From: JBBQED01 sp038320345
GTDB lineage: Bacteria; Bacteroidota; Bacteroidia; AKYH767-A; OLB10
DNA length: 64,000 nt
Direction: 5' to 3'
Assembly (NCBI GenBank): GCA_038320345.1
Contig: JBBQED010000005.1
Location: 186,001 to 250,000 of the forward strand
The notes below the pieces were generated by a model. It made no database searches. It was not told the DNA's origin and was given only the letters and a program-made list of their open reading frames with translations. This document shows positions 35,812-46,367 of the stretch, in pieces. A program made the translations under genes and the position numbers. The first letter of the stretch is position 1; the number at the start of each line of letters is the position of its first letter.

Positions 35812-38800
35812 ATGACAAACCACTACACTAACAAGATCTTCGTTTCCCGATCGTCATTTCGACGCTGGTTAACAACAGTGAGCCTTATGCTCAGTATGTT
35901 TTTATTGAACCAATCTGTTTCGTATGCACAGGCTCTTTGTGGTACTGTGACTGTTGGATCAGGTGGAACCTATGGTTCGATTTCTGCTGCATTTACAGCA
36001 TTAAATACTAATGGAATTAGTTGCTCTGTTGTTGTAGAACTATTGCCAACATACACCAGTGCTCTTGAACCTGGTTCACCAAACTTCACCATTAATACCG
36101 GCATTACAGCTGGTGTTGGTGCTGGTGCAACCATAACAGTCCGTCCTCAAGCAGGATCAGGCGTTCTGACTATTACTAGCTCAAGTGTAACAGGAACCGT
36201 CGTTGAAAATACATCTCAATATGTGATTTTCGATGGTCGCCCGGGCGGTGTAGGAACGTCAAGAAATCTTATCATTGCAAATTCAGCAACGGGTTCTGTA
36301 GGTACTGTAATTCTCCAGAACGATGCTAGTCATAATACATTTCAATATTGCGCATTACAAGGAGTTTCTACTGCACTGACTTCCGGTGTAGTGAACATAG
36401 GTACTACTACATTAACAACCGGAAACGACTTTAACTTATTCGATAATTGTAATATTGGTGATGGTGTTTCTACTCCTACCAATGGTATCGTTGCTTTAGG
36501 AACAGCTGCTAAGGATAATGATAACAATACCATCTCGAACTGTAATATATTTAACTATTACAACAGCACATCGATTTCAAAAGGGATTAGCGTAGGCCAA
36601 TCAAATGGTGCATGGACAATTTCTGGAAATCGTTTTTATCAAACAGCTAGTCGTGCTTATCCTGCCGGAGTTCATTCTGCAATTACGGTTGTCGCAACTG
36701 GTGCTCCAGCAATTAATTTTACTATTTCTAATAATATTATTGGTTTTGCTAGTAATACGGGAACAGGGAATTATATCATGAATTCTACGTTTGCCACACG
36801 TTTTAATGGTATTACTCTTCAAGGTATAACAGCAGGTTCTAATACAATTTCTGGAAATCAGATTAGTAACATTGTTTTAACCACTACTGATGTAACAAAC
36901 ACGACTTCTCCTAATACAGGTACTTTTAATGGTATTCTTTCTTCAGGTGGAACAGCAAATATTACAGGAAACACAATAGGTAGCTCAACCGGAGTAGATA
37001 ACATTGTTATTAATGTAACAACTGGGACTACAAGTGTTAGTGCTGGAATTATTGCAAGTTCAGTGAACCCTGCCTTAGCTACTATAAGTGCTAATAATAT
37101 TGGGGCTATTTCTGTATTAAGTTCAACTAACACAATTGGAGGAAGTCTTAGGGGAATTGTAACCCTTGGTAATGGTTTCAGAAATGCTAGTCTAAATAAT
37201 ATAGGTTCTACCTCTACTGCAAATAGTATGCGTGCCGCAACTGCGGTTGGTGGCGCTGTTAGTTGCTCTGTTATAGGAATGGATCTTACGGGAACTAACG
37301 TAAATAATATTCTCAATAATACGGTCGCTAACTTATTTGCGAATGGAACTGGTACTGTTGGTCAAGCTGTAGGTATACAGACTTCAGGAGGTACAAATAC
37401 TATTACAGGAAATACGGTTCGAAATCTGACGAATGCTAATCCTAATGCTGCGAGTTCTGGTGGAACTGGTGCTGTTATTGGAATTAATTATATCGCTGCT
37501 ACAAGTACGGCACCTCAAAATATTTCTCAAAATACAATTTACTCACTTTCGAGTACTGCTGCTACTGCAGCCGTTACAGTAACAGGACTTAACTTCCAAG
37601 GAGCTTCAGGCTCTGGTCATATTGTAGGTCGTAATTTAATTCACTCTCTTTCAGCCGCCACAAGTGCTACCGCATTAATTATTGGTATTAATAACAATGC
37701 GGGTAGTGGGGTGACTTTTCAAAATAACATGATTCGTTTAGGGACATCAATCTCAGCTCCTTATACTATCATAGGTTTAAATAAAACTTCCTTAGCTGTT
37801 GGATCTTCTTATCTTCATAACTCTGTTTATATTGGGGGTTCTGTTGGTTCTGGCTCGGCATTGACTTCGGTATTTAGAAGATCCGTTCAACAATCCAGTG
37901 GAACAGATGATCTAAAAAATAATATTTTTTGGAATGCGCGTTTTAATACTGCTGGTACAGGAGTTCATTATGCTCTTAATTTTATTGCTGGAGGCGCATC
38001 CTTTACTTCAGACAAAAACGTTCTTTTAGTAGATACAGTTCAGGGTGGTCAAACAGGTGCGATCACTGCTACTAATTACCTAAATATTGCAAGTTGGAAA
38101 GCAGGAAGTTTACAGGACGCAAGTTCTTTTGCTGCAGATCCTAAGTTTATTAATCCAACTGGATTATTGACCGCAGTCGATCTTCACATTCAGCCTTCTC
38201 CTGTTGCTACAGTTATTGAATCTGCCGGAACGTCTTTAGCTACTGTGTCTGATGATTTTGATGGTCAAACTCGTGCTTCATTTACACCTGTTGATATTGG
38301 TGCCGATGCCGGTGATTTTACTTCACTTGGTGATTTCGTAGGTCCAGTTTTTGGATCAATTACTTCTTCTCCTGGATCAAGTTGTACTGCTGTTTCACAT
38401 ACTATCACAGCTAATATTACGGATGCTTCCGGAGTTGCTTCAGCTACATTTAACTACTCTATTAATAACGTTGCTCAAGCACCTATTGCTATGACCAATA
38501 TTGGTGGTAACAATTGGCAAGTAGTTTTGACAGCAAATGGAAATGCGCTTGTTTTATACTCTATTACTGCAATTGACGCCACACCGAGTGCTAACTCAAC
38601 GATTAGTGCTTTCAATTCTTATCAAGATAATTACTTATCCGGCGGCTTAAGTGCAGGGCCGGATGTGTCAATTTGTTTAAATGACTCTACTACACTTTCT
38701 GTTTTCCGTACCATTGGTAAAGTACTCTTTACTGAAATTACCGGAGCTCATTCAGGCACAGGTCTTGGTACTGTTGCTCCCGGTATTGGTGGTGATGACT

Positions 38801-41800
38801 TTATCGAATTAACAAACCTTGGATCAATTCCAGTTGACATTTCTGGATGGAAACTAGAAATCACTGGTGCTTCTCCAGGTGCTATTAATATACCTGTTGG
38901 CAATGTAATTGGTTCAGGTAAAACCTTCGTTATTTCTCGTGGTGCTGGAGGTACAGCTAATATTCCCGGTGTTTACTTAGATGGTGCAGCTTTAAGCGGC
39001 GTTGGCCCCACTTCTGCGCAAGGATATATTTTAAGTAATACATTCGGTCAAATTGTTGACGTTGCCGCCATTAATGGATTCAACGTTGTCGGTACTGGTT
39101 CACCGCTAGTTTTAGCTACAGATTGGAGCGGTATTGCTGTTAACCAAAGTGCTGCAGCTGGTATCCGTAGAACAGTAGGTACAGATAACAATGCAGCGAG
39201 CGACTGGACTCCTTCAAGTGCTATCAATCTGACCAACTTTGGTACGATTAACGGAGGATTAACTGTTGATGTTTCTCCATCCATTACTTGGACTCCTGGT
39301 GGATCAAATCTTTCTTCAATCCGCGTATCTCCTGCAAGTACGACTACTTACACTGCTACGATAAGTGATGGTGTTTGTTCTGCTGCTGACCAAGTGATCG
39401 TAAATATCTTACCATTACCTGCTAACTTAACTGTTAATAATGGTTTGCATTGCGGTAATAAAGTTCCGGTTGCAAGTATCAATGCGGCAGCGGGTGCAGT
39501 TCTCTATAACTGGTACACTGCTCCAACTGGAGGTACGTTATTGCAATCCTCTTCTTCATTAACTTATCTTACTCCAATAAATACAACCACTACTTTTTAT
39601 GTTAATCAATTTAATGGTAGTTGTACTAGTTTAAATAGAGTAGCGATTACTGAAACGGTAACGAATCCTCCTGTAGTTGCGGCTCAGGCAAATGATTCTA
39701 CAGTTTGTGCGAACTCTGTCATAACACTTACTGCTCTTAGTGCTAATCCAAGTTATGTGTACACTTGGTCAGCAGTAAACGGTAACTTACAAGCTACAAC
39801 AGGAACAACAGTAACTGCTCAACCACTTAATGCGGGTACAATAAATTATATTGTTTCTGCTTTAGATCCTGCAAATGGTTGTGATTATATTGATACCGTT
39901 GTGGTTATTGTATCTGCTAATCCTCCACTAACATTAACCGTAAGTAATACTAATATCTGTCAGTATGGATTTACTAATCTAACTGCTAATATTATTTCTG
40001 GTTCAGCTTACTGCGTACCTACTTTTGCTTTTGCTGGAAATAGTGGCGACTTTGTTGATAATTTCACTTTCAATACAATCACGAATAATGCGTCTGGTGA
40101 TGGTGACTTTACTTTCTATAATAACTTAAGTACAACCGTTATTCCTGGAAATACTTATCCTATATCTATGCAAGCTGGTGCTGCTTTCGCACAGGGCTTT
40201 AGAGTATGGATTGATTATAACAGAAATGGATCATTTGCTGATGCGGGTGAAGATGTATTTAATTCCGGGGTTTCTGGAAGTACCGTCTTTTCTGGTACTG
40301 TAACCATTCCTGCAAACGCTGTTTCTGGTCCTACGCGAATTCGTGTAATGTGTAAGTTCGCCGGTGTTCCTTTAACCACTGAGGTTTGTGCAAATACTGG
40401 ATTCGGTGAAGCTGAAGATTATGTTGTAAATATTAATACTGCGGTATCAAGTAGCTACTCCATTCTATGGTCACCTGCTTCAGGCCTAAGTAGTACAACT
40501 GCTCCTAGCGTTACTTATACAGCTACTAACCCTGGTTCTTTCCCTAAAACAGTAGTAGCTACGGATGTAGTATCCGGATGTACTTCCTCTGCTTCTACAA
40601 CTATTGTAGTGGCTGATGCTCCCGAAGCACCAACCTGTTCTGGTGGAACAATTTGTGGTCAGGGTAACGTAACTTTAAATGCTACTCCTGCTCCTGGTGG
40701 TAATTCTGCTAACTTATTCTGGACTGCAGGCTTAGGCGGTAAGGTTCTTGGAACTGGCCCAAGTTTAACTCAATTTGTAGTGAACAGCGGCTCTGCTATT
40801 GTTCGTGAAAAACCTGCAACTGCAGTAACATCAAATATTGGTTTTGTGGGCGATCTTACAGCAGCAGCTGGTTTCTTCCCTACAACAACACAAGGATTAT
40901 GGTTTAAAGTGAATTCCGGAAATGGAGTTCTCATTAATACTGTAGATATCTATCCAAATGGTCCTATTGGCAGTATCTTAACGATTGCCATTCAGGATAC
41001 AAATGGTGTTACAATTGGAACAGTTTCAACAGTAACTACAGTTACCAATGTTAGTACTGCTCCAACATTAAATAAGCAAACCGTAAACATTGGAATCTTT
41101 GTACCATACAGTCCTAATGCTTACAGAATGCGCCCGACTCAGAATCCGAATCTTGCCGCACATAACGTTGGTGTAACTGGCGCTCCTTGGCAAATAGCAG
41201 GTCAAATTCAAATTCTCGGTTATGGTGACATGGGTCCTGCTCCTGCACCAAGCATTTTTGCAAATACCCTTTATGGATTCTTCTATAACTGGAATGTTAC
41301 TACAGGATGTTTTGGTGATATCTGCAGTGCAGCTTACACAGTAACTGCTCCTGCCAATTTAACAATTACTCCTTCAGGTTCTACTTCATATTGCGGAACA
41401 GGATCAGTTGGTCTGACTGCTGGAGGCTCTCCTACTTGGACTAACTTCACCTGGTCACCTGCTGCTGGTTTAAGTTCAACAACTGGTGCAACGGTAACTG
41501 CAACTCCAACGGTAACTACTACTTATATCGTTCTTGCTACGGATGGTTTACCAAATGGCTGTGCTGATACTGCACAAATTACAATCACTGTAAATACTGC
41601 TCCTTTCGTTACTGCTGGTGCTGCTCCTGCAGATACTATTTGTAATCAAACGAGCTTCCAGTTTAATGCACAAGGTGGTTCTCCAAGTTTCAAAACACTT
41701 GGATTAACACAGAATCCTGGCCAGGCTACTGGTGCGATCTTTAATGGCGCTAACTTGAATCAACGCTCACAAGCTTTGATTACCGCTGCTGAATTAAATG

Positions 41801-44800
41801 CAATCGGATTAGTTGGTCCTACCGTTATAAATTCGGTTGGGTTCTTCGTAAATAACAAATTAAGTAATCAGCCATATTCCAACTTCACAGTGAAGATGGC
41901 ATCTGATCCTGATGTATGCTGGACCTCAACTACACATAGTGTTGCAGCGGCTACTACTTGTTATGCTGGAAACTATTCTACTGTTGCAGGATGGAACGAT
42001 ATTATTTTTACAACTCCATATGTATGGGATGGCGTTTCCAGTATTGTACTCGAAACTTGTTTCAGCAACTCTACTACTTCGTTCTTCGATCTGGTGTATA
42101 CTTCTACAACTCCAGCTTGTAATAAATTCCGTTCTGATAATGCGGCTGCATGTAGTGCAACAACAGGTACAATTGGTACCGAACGTCCGAATATGCGTTT
42201 CACAGGCGGTCAGGTTACTTTTAGCTGGTCACCAGCAACTAACCTTTCTGCAACCAACATCAGAAATCCATTATTCACTCCAACTACTACAGGTCCTAAA
42301 TCATACACTGTAACAGTTACTGATCCTTCTTCTGGTTGTACGGCAAGTAGTACACTTAATTTTGTAGTAAGTACGAAGCCAAAAGTTACTTCAGCATTCT
42401 TCCAAGCTAACAACAATGAAATATGTGTTAGTGGAACAAAAATGATGATTGCTAACGTATTTGATGGTTCACTACAATGGCAACAATCTAGTAATGGAGT
42501 AAACTTTACGGATATTCCAGGTGCTAATAACGATACACTGATTACGGGTACTGTTACTCTAGATACTTACTATCGTTTAAAATCATTCTGTACCGATTCT
42601 TCTTTCTCGAATATTATATTCCTAGATGTTAAAAACCCATCTCTGGTTAGTACAACTCCAGGAACTCGTTGTGGACAAGGTATAGTGAATTTAAGTGCAA
42701 CTGCAGCTGCTGGTTATTATACACAGTGGTTTGCAGATTCAACTAGTTCAACTCCGTTGTCTAACGCTAATAACTATTCTCCATTCATTACAGTAACAGA
42801 TACCTTCTGGGTAGCTGCTTCTGTGGATACTATTTCTGCATTCAACGGTGGACCTGCACCTTCTTATTGTGCGATTTCTAACCAAGGAAGTTCTTGTATT
42901 ACTAACGTAACGTTTGGTACCATGAATTTCTCAGGACCGTTATGTACTGCTCCATTATTCTGGGATGTAATTCCGGAAGCTTCTGCTACAGTAGCCGTAG
43001 TTCCTGGTCAGACTTTACCATTTACATTAACTTGTGATGGCGCTGCTATCGCTTCTGTCTGGATCGATTTTAATAGAAATGGAACGTATGAGCCAACGGA
43101 ATGGCAACAAGTATTTACGAATGCTGCTACTGGAACAATTTCTATTACTATTCCAGCTAATGCTGCATCAGGTAAAACCGGAATGCGTGTTCGTTCACGT
43201 TTAACAGGTAATGCTAATGGTGCTGGGGATGGATGTTTAGCAATGGGATCAGGAAGTAGTCAAGATTTTACTATTTCTATCGGCGCACCTAGTTGTTCAA
43301 GTGCTCGCGTTCCTGTTATTGCAACTTCAACGCCTGCAACAGCAATCAGTGTAACTCCTGCTACAGTAAATCTTTGTGGTGGTGGCGCTTCTGCTACATT
43401 AACTATTTCTTCTGGTGCGGGTGCTTACAACGGCTTTAGTTGGTCTCCTGGTACAGGTTTAAATACTACAACGGGTACTACAGTTATTGCTAACCCAACA
43501 TCAAACACGAATTATATTGTTACTGCTACCAATTCAATAAATGGTTGTGCAACTACCGCTACAGTAATTGTAACTGTAACTCCTCCTCCAGTAATTAATT
43601 CTATCGTGGCTTCTCCTAATCCACTTTGTTTTGGAGATAGTGCTCAAATTGTGGTAACCGCTTCTCCGTTTATTGCTCCTAGTGGTGCAATGGTGTTTAC
43701 GCCTTCTTCAGGAACATATAATCCTTTAGTAGGTGGAACTAACGTTGCCGATATCCAGACTGATGATGCAGCTTCTGTTGCTCTACCGATAGGATTTAGC
43801 TTCAACTTTGGAGGTACTGCGTACACCCAGTTTTTTGCAAGTTCTAATGGATATTTGACTTTCGGATCTGCAAATGCTTCACTTACTAATGATCTTACTA
43901 CAGGCGCAGGTAAGCCAATTATCGCTCCTTTATGGGATGATTTACAAGGCGCTAATGGAGTTGCTTCATATCTAACTACAGGTGCTCCAGGATCAAGAGT
44001 GCTTACTTTCGAATGGCTTAATTGGAGATGGTACTATACAGTGGCTACTCCAACAATTTCATTCCAAGTAAAATTGTATGAGGCTAATGGAAAAATTGAA
44101 TACATCTACCGTCAAGAGAGTACTCCTCTAGGTGGTGTGAGTGAAAGTGCTTCCATCGGATTAAATGGTATTGCTGCTGGTACACTTGTAAGTTTAAATA
44201 ATACAAGTGCTTCTCCAGTTGCTAGTGGCGTTGAAACAACTACTCTCAATACTAAACCCGCCACTGGTCAAGTGTATACATTCACTCCTCCTGTTGGAAC
44301 TAGCTTAACTTATGGTTGGTCTCCTTCTGCAGGTTTGAATAATCCTGCGATCTCGAATCCTAAAGCTTCTCCAGCTGGAAATACGAACTATACAGTAATA
44401 GTTACTGAAGTAGCTACTGGTTGTACTGCTTCTGCTTCTATTCTGATTCAAAAATCACTATTGCCAACACCTAAGATTACTCCGGGTAATACAACACTTT
44501 GTTTCCCTGATGTAATTTATCTGCATGTTGTTGATACCCTGAACTACCCTGGTGGATATCCTGCAGGTACAACTATCGACTGGGTCGGAATTGTGAGTGG
44601 ATTGTCTCCAACAGATTCTATTTCTTCTGCAAATGGAAATATCTATCAGGTGCAAGTGAATCTGCCAAATGGTTGTAATGCACTTTCTCCAATCAGAACG
44701 ATTACCACACGAAGTGTAACAGTTGTTCCAGTAATTACTCCTGCAACTTGCGGTGCTAATAATGGTGCTATTACAGCTAACATTACGAATGGTAATCCTC

Positions 44801-46275
44801 CTTTCAATTATGTCTGGACAGATGGAGTAAACACTATTCGCAACATTACTACTTCAAGTACTTCTGATGCAATCTCAAATCTTGCTCCAGGTACATATTA
44901 CTTATCCGTATTTGATAATATCGGTAATGCAGGAACGCTCTCTTGTAATTCAGGTTCTATTCCTTTCGTAGTTTCTGCACCTCCTCCAATCGTTGTGAAT
45001 ATTACTAAAACGAATATCTCTTGTAATGGAAATGGTGATGGTTCTGCTACTGCAAGTTCTACCGGTGGTAGTGGTACAAAGACTTACCTCTGGAGTACTG
45101 GATCTACACAAAGTGTAATTGGTGGTCTATCTGCAGGTACTTACACAGTTACTGTTACCGACGCATTTGGATGTACAGGCACGAATTCAGTTTCAATTAC
45201 TGAGCCTGCTCTTATAACGGTATTACTCAGTCAAACACCTGCTACTTGTAACGGTGGTCTTGATGGTACTGCAACCGCTGTTGTAGGCGGTGGAACAGCC
45301 CCAATCCAAATCGATTGGTATGAAGGTATCAACTTCGTAATTGTTGGAACGGGTCCTACATTAACAGGGGTGCCTGCTGGTCTCTACTTCGCAGTAGTTA
45401 CGGATGTAAATGGTTGTCAACAATTTGATCAGATTACGATTCTCGAACCTGCACCAATTGTGGTGAGTAGCTTTACTCCAACATCAGGAGGAATAGGGAC
45501 TCTGGTAACCATTTCTGGAAGCGGATTTGTTAACGTTACGGGCGTCAAATTCAATGGAGTTTCTACTACCTTTACGGTAATCAATTCGGGGCAAATCAAT
45601 GCCAACGTTCCTGCGGGAGCAACTACCGGAACAATCTCTGTAATTACTAATAATATCTGTACTGGCGTGAGCTCAGGTTCATTCACTGTTATCTCTACTG
45701 CAGCATTAAACGTGAAGGCATTTATCGAAGGATATTATGCTGGCGGTGGAACCTTAACGGCTGTACTCCTGAATCAAGGAATCGCAGCAGGTGCTAATGA
45801 GTGTGACTCTGTTACCGTTGAACTTCGTGATCAGTTTAGTCCTGGTACATTAGCTTATAGTTCAACTAAGGTTCTTGGTACAAATGGTATGGTAAGCTTA
45901 ACTGTCCCTGGTGCGCTGATTGGAAACAGTTATTATATAGCGGTATTCCATCGTAATGCTCTCCAAACTTGGAGTTTCCAACCTGTAACGATTAGCGGAA
46001 CTACTACTTATGATTTTACTACAGCAAATAATAAATCATTCGGATCTAATCAAACTCAAGTAGAGCCTGGAGTATGGGCGTTCTATTCTGGTGACATTGC
46101 TCCTCAGGATGAGTTTATTGATGTGTTCGATCAGTCTACAATTGATAATGATGCCGGTGTGTTTGCCTTTGGTTACTTTGCCACTGATGTAAATGGTGAC
46201 GGATTCGTAGATGTGTTCGATCAAGCTGTAGTAGATAATAATGCTGCCTTCTTCTTATTCTCCGCTCACCCATAA
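35812..46275 (+). CDS. Giant secreted multidomain surface protein with dockerin-like C-terminus
   Basis: A 3487-residue secreted protein with a signal peptide ending near SVSYAQA. The order is: a beta-helix region (about 60-835) rich in GNTIxxxS-type turns (TGNDFNLFDNCNIGDGV); a lamin-tail domain (about 969-1125, DFIELTNLGSIPVDISGWKL); and Ig-like modules with repeated TWTPGGSNLSS or WSPATNLS turns. Two GEVED domains follow (about 1405-1543 and 2347-2490; WIDYNRNGSFADAGEDVF, WIDFNRNGTYEP), then a nidogen-like part (about 2630-2820), three SprB-like repeats (about 2970-3214), and an IPT/TIG domain (SFTPTSGGIGTLVTISGSGF). It ends not in a T9SS type A domain but in a dockerin-like pair: SGDIAPQDEFIDVFDQST and TDVNGDGFVDVFDQAVVDNN. 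It probably acts as an adhesin or matrix protein. Confidence 0.85.
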   Translation: MTNHYTNKIFVSRSSFRRWLTTVSLMLSMFLLNQSVSYAQALCGTVTVGSGGTYGSISAAFTALNTNGISCSVVVELLPTYTSALEPGSPNFTINTGITAGVGAGATITVRPQAGSGVLTITSSSVTGTVVENTSQYVIFDGRPGGVGTSRNLIIANSATGSVGTVILQNDASHNTFQYCALQGVSTALTSGVVNIGTTTLTTGNDFNLFDNCNIGDGVSTPTNGIVALGTAAKDNDNNTISNCNIFNYYNSTSISKGISVGQSNGAWTISGNRFYQTASRAYPAGVHSAITVVATGAPAINFTISNNIIGFASNTGTGNYIMNSTFATRFNGITLQGITAGSNTISGNQISNIVLTTTDVTNTTSPNTGTFNGILSSGGTANITGNTIGSSTGVDNIVINVTTGTTSVSAGIIASSVNPALATISANNIGAISVLSSTNTIGGSLRGIVTLGNGFRNASLNNIGSTSTANSMRAATAVGGAVSCSVIGMDLTGTNVNNILNNTVANLFANGTGTVGQAVGIQTSGGTNTITGNTVRNLTNANPNAASSGGTGAVIGINYIAATSTAPQNISQNTIYSLSSTAATAAVTVTGLNFQGASGSGHIVGRNLIHSLSAATSATALIIGINNNAGSGVTFQNNMIRLGTSISAPYTIIGLNKTSLAVGSSYLHNSVYIGGSVGSGSALTSVFRRSVQQSSGTDDLKNNIFWNARFNTAGTGVHYALNFIAGGASFTSDKNVLLVDTVQGGQTGAITATNYLNIASWKAGSLQDASSFAADPKFINPTGLLTAVDLHIQPSPVATVIESAGTSLATVSDDFDGQTRASFTPVDIGADAGDFTSLGDFVGPVFGSITSSPGSSCTAVSHTITANITDASGVASATFNYSINNVAQAPIAMTNIGGNNWQVVLTANGNALVLYSITAIDATPSANSTISAFNSYQDNYLSGGLSAGPDVSICLNDSTTLSVFRTIGKVLFTEITGAHSGTGLGTVAPGIGGDDFIELTNLGSIPVDISGWKLEITGASPGAINIPVGNVIGSGKTFVISRGAGGTANIPGVYLDGAALSGVGPTSAQGYILSNTFGQIVDVAAINGFNVVGTGSPLVLATDWSGIAVNQSAAAGIRRTVGTDNNAASDWTPSSAINLTNFGTINGGLTVDVSPSITWTPGGSNLSSIRVSPASTTTYTATISDGVCSAADQVIVNILPLPANLTVNNGLHCGNKVPVASINAAAGAVLYNWYTAPTGGTLLQSSSSLTYLTPINTTTTFYVNQFNGSCTSLNRVAITETVTNPPVVAAQANDSTVCANSVITLTALSANPSYVYTWSAVNGNLQATTGTTVTAQPLNAGTINYIVSALDPANGCDYIDTVVVIVSANPPLTLTVSNTNICQYGFTNLTANIISGSAYCVPTFAFAGNSGDFVDNFTFNTITNNASGDGDFTFYNNLSTTVIPGNTYPISMQAGAAFAQGFRVWIDYNRNGSFADAGEDVFNSGVSGSTVFSGTVTIPANAVSGPTRIRVMCKFAGVPLTTEVCANTGFGEAEDYVVNINTAVSSSYSILWSPASGLSSTTAPSVTYTATNPGSFPKTVVATDVVSGCTSSASTTIVVADAPEAPTCSGGTICGQGNVTLNATPAPGGNSANLFWTAGLGGKVLGTGPSLTQFVVNSGSAIVREKPATAVTSNIGFVGDLTAAAGFFPTTTQGLWFKVNSGNGVLINTVDIYPNGPIGSILTIAIQDTNGVTIGTVSTVTTVTNVSTAPTLNKQTVNIGIFVPYSPNAYRMRPTQNPNLAAHNVGVTGAPWQIAGQIQILGYGDMGPAPAPSIFANTLYGFFYNWNVTTGCFGDICSAAYTVTAPANLTITPSGSTSYCGTGSVGLTAGGSPTWTNFTWSPAAGLSSTTGATVTATPTVTTTYIVLATDGLPNGCADTAQITITVNTAPFVTAGAAPADTICNQTSFQFNAQGGSPSFKTLGLTQNPGQATGAIFNGANLNQRSQALITAAELNAIGLVGPTVINSVGFFVNNKLSNQPYSNFTVKMASDPDVCWTSTTHSVAAATTCYAGNYSTVAGWNDIIFTTPYVWDGVSSIVLETCFSNSTTSFFDLVYTSTTPACNKFRSDNAAACSATTGTIGTERPNMRFTGGQVTFSWSPATNLSATNIRNPLFTPTTTGPKSYTVTVTDPSSGCTASSTLNFVVSTKPKVTSAFFQANNNEICVSGTKMMIANVFDGSLQWQQSSNGVNFTDIPGANNDTLITGTVTLDTYYRLKSFCTDSSFSNIIFLDVKNPSLVSTTPGTRCGQGIVNLSATAAAGYYTQWFADSTSSTPLSNANNYSPFITVTDTFWVAASVDTISAFNGGPAPSYCAISNQGSSCITNVTFGTMNFSGPLCTAPLFWDVIPEASATVAVVPGQTLPFTLTCDGAAIASVWIDFNRNGTYEPTEWQQVFTNAATGTISITIPANAASGKTGMRVRSRLTGNANGAGDGCLAMGSGSSQDFTISIGAPSCSSARVPVIATSTPATAISVTPATVNLCGGGASATLTISSGAGAYNGFSWSPGTGLNTTTGTTVIANPTSNTNYIVTATNSINGCATTATVIVTVTPPPVINSIVASPNPLCFGDSAQIVVTASPFIAPSGAMVFTPSSGTYNPLVGGTNVADIQTDDAASVALPIGFSFNFGGTAYTQFFASSNGYLTFGSANASLTNDLTTGAGKPIIAPLWDDLQGANGVASYLTTGAPGSRVLTFEWLNWRWYYTVATPTISFQVKLYEANGKIEYIYRQESTPLGGVSESASIGLNGIAAGTLVSLNNTSASPVASGVETTTLNTKPATGQVYTFTPPVGTSLTYGWSPSAGLNNPAISNPKASPAGNTNYTVIVTEVATGCTASASILIQKSLLPTPKITPGNTTLCFPDVIYLHVVDTLNYPGGYPAGTTIDWVGIVSGLSPTDSISSANGNIYQVQVNLPNGCNALSPIRTITTRSVTVVPVITPATCGANNGAITANITNGNPPFNYVWTDGVNTIRNITTSSTSDAISNLAPGTYYLSVFDNIGNAGTLSCNSGSIPFVVSAPPPIVVNITKTNISCNGNGDGSATASSTGGSGTKTYLWSTGSTQSVIGGLSAGTYTVTVTDAFGCTGTNSVSITEPALITVLLSQTPATCNGGLDGTATAVVGGGTAPIQIDWYEGINFVIVGTGPTLTGVPAGLYFAVVTDVNGCQQFDQITILEPAPIVVSSFTPTSGGIGTLVTISGSGFVNVTGVKFNGVSTTFTVINSGQINANVPAGATTGTISVITNNICTGVSSGSFTVISTAALNVKAFIEGYYAGGGTLTAVLLNQGIAAGANECDSVTVELRDQFSPGTLAYSSTKVLGTNGMVSLTVPGALIGNSYYIAVFHRNALQTWSFQPVTISGTTTYDFTTANNKSFGSNQTQVEPGVWAFYSGDIAPQDEFIDVFDQSTIDNDAGVFAFGYFATDVNGDGFVDVFDQAVVDNNAAFFLFSAHP

Positions 46276-46289
46276 AATACGATAGTTGA

Positions 46290-46316
46290 CAGGAGAATTA
46301 AAATTTGGTTCTCCTG
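46290..46316 (+). terminator. Hairpin between the two giant genes
   Basis: CAGGAGAA (46290-46297) and TTCTCCTG (46309-46316) form a perfect 8-bp stem with an 11-nt loop. No T-run follows, so termination may be partial and the next gene may be read in the same transcript. Confidence 0.4.
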
Positions 46317-46367
46317 CCACCTTATCTTAGAGAACCCGATATAGAAAAAAAATAAATTCAACCATAA

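Noticed and set aside
36858..37316. 152-codon minus-strand open frame in the giant gene
   Set aside because: Antisense shadow of low-complexity coding sequence with no domain.
41912..42313. Long plus-strand open frame inside the giant gene
   Set aside because: Shifted-frame shadow of repetitive Thr/Ser-rich coding sequence; its Leu/Gln-rich translation matches no family.
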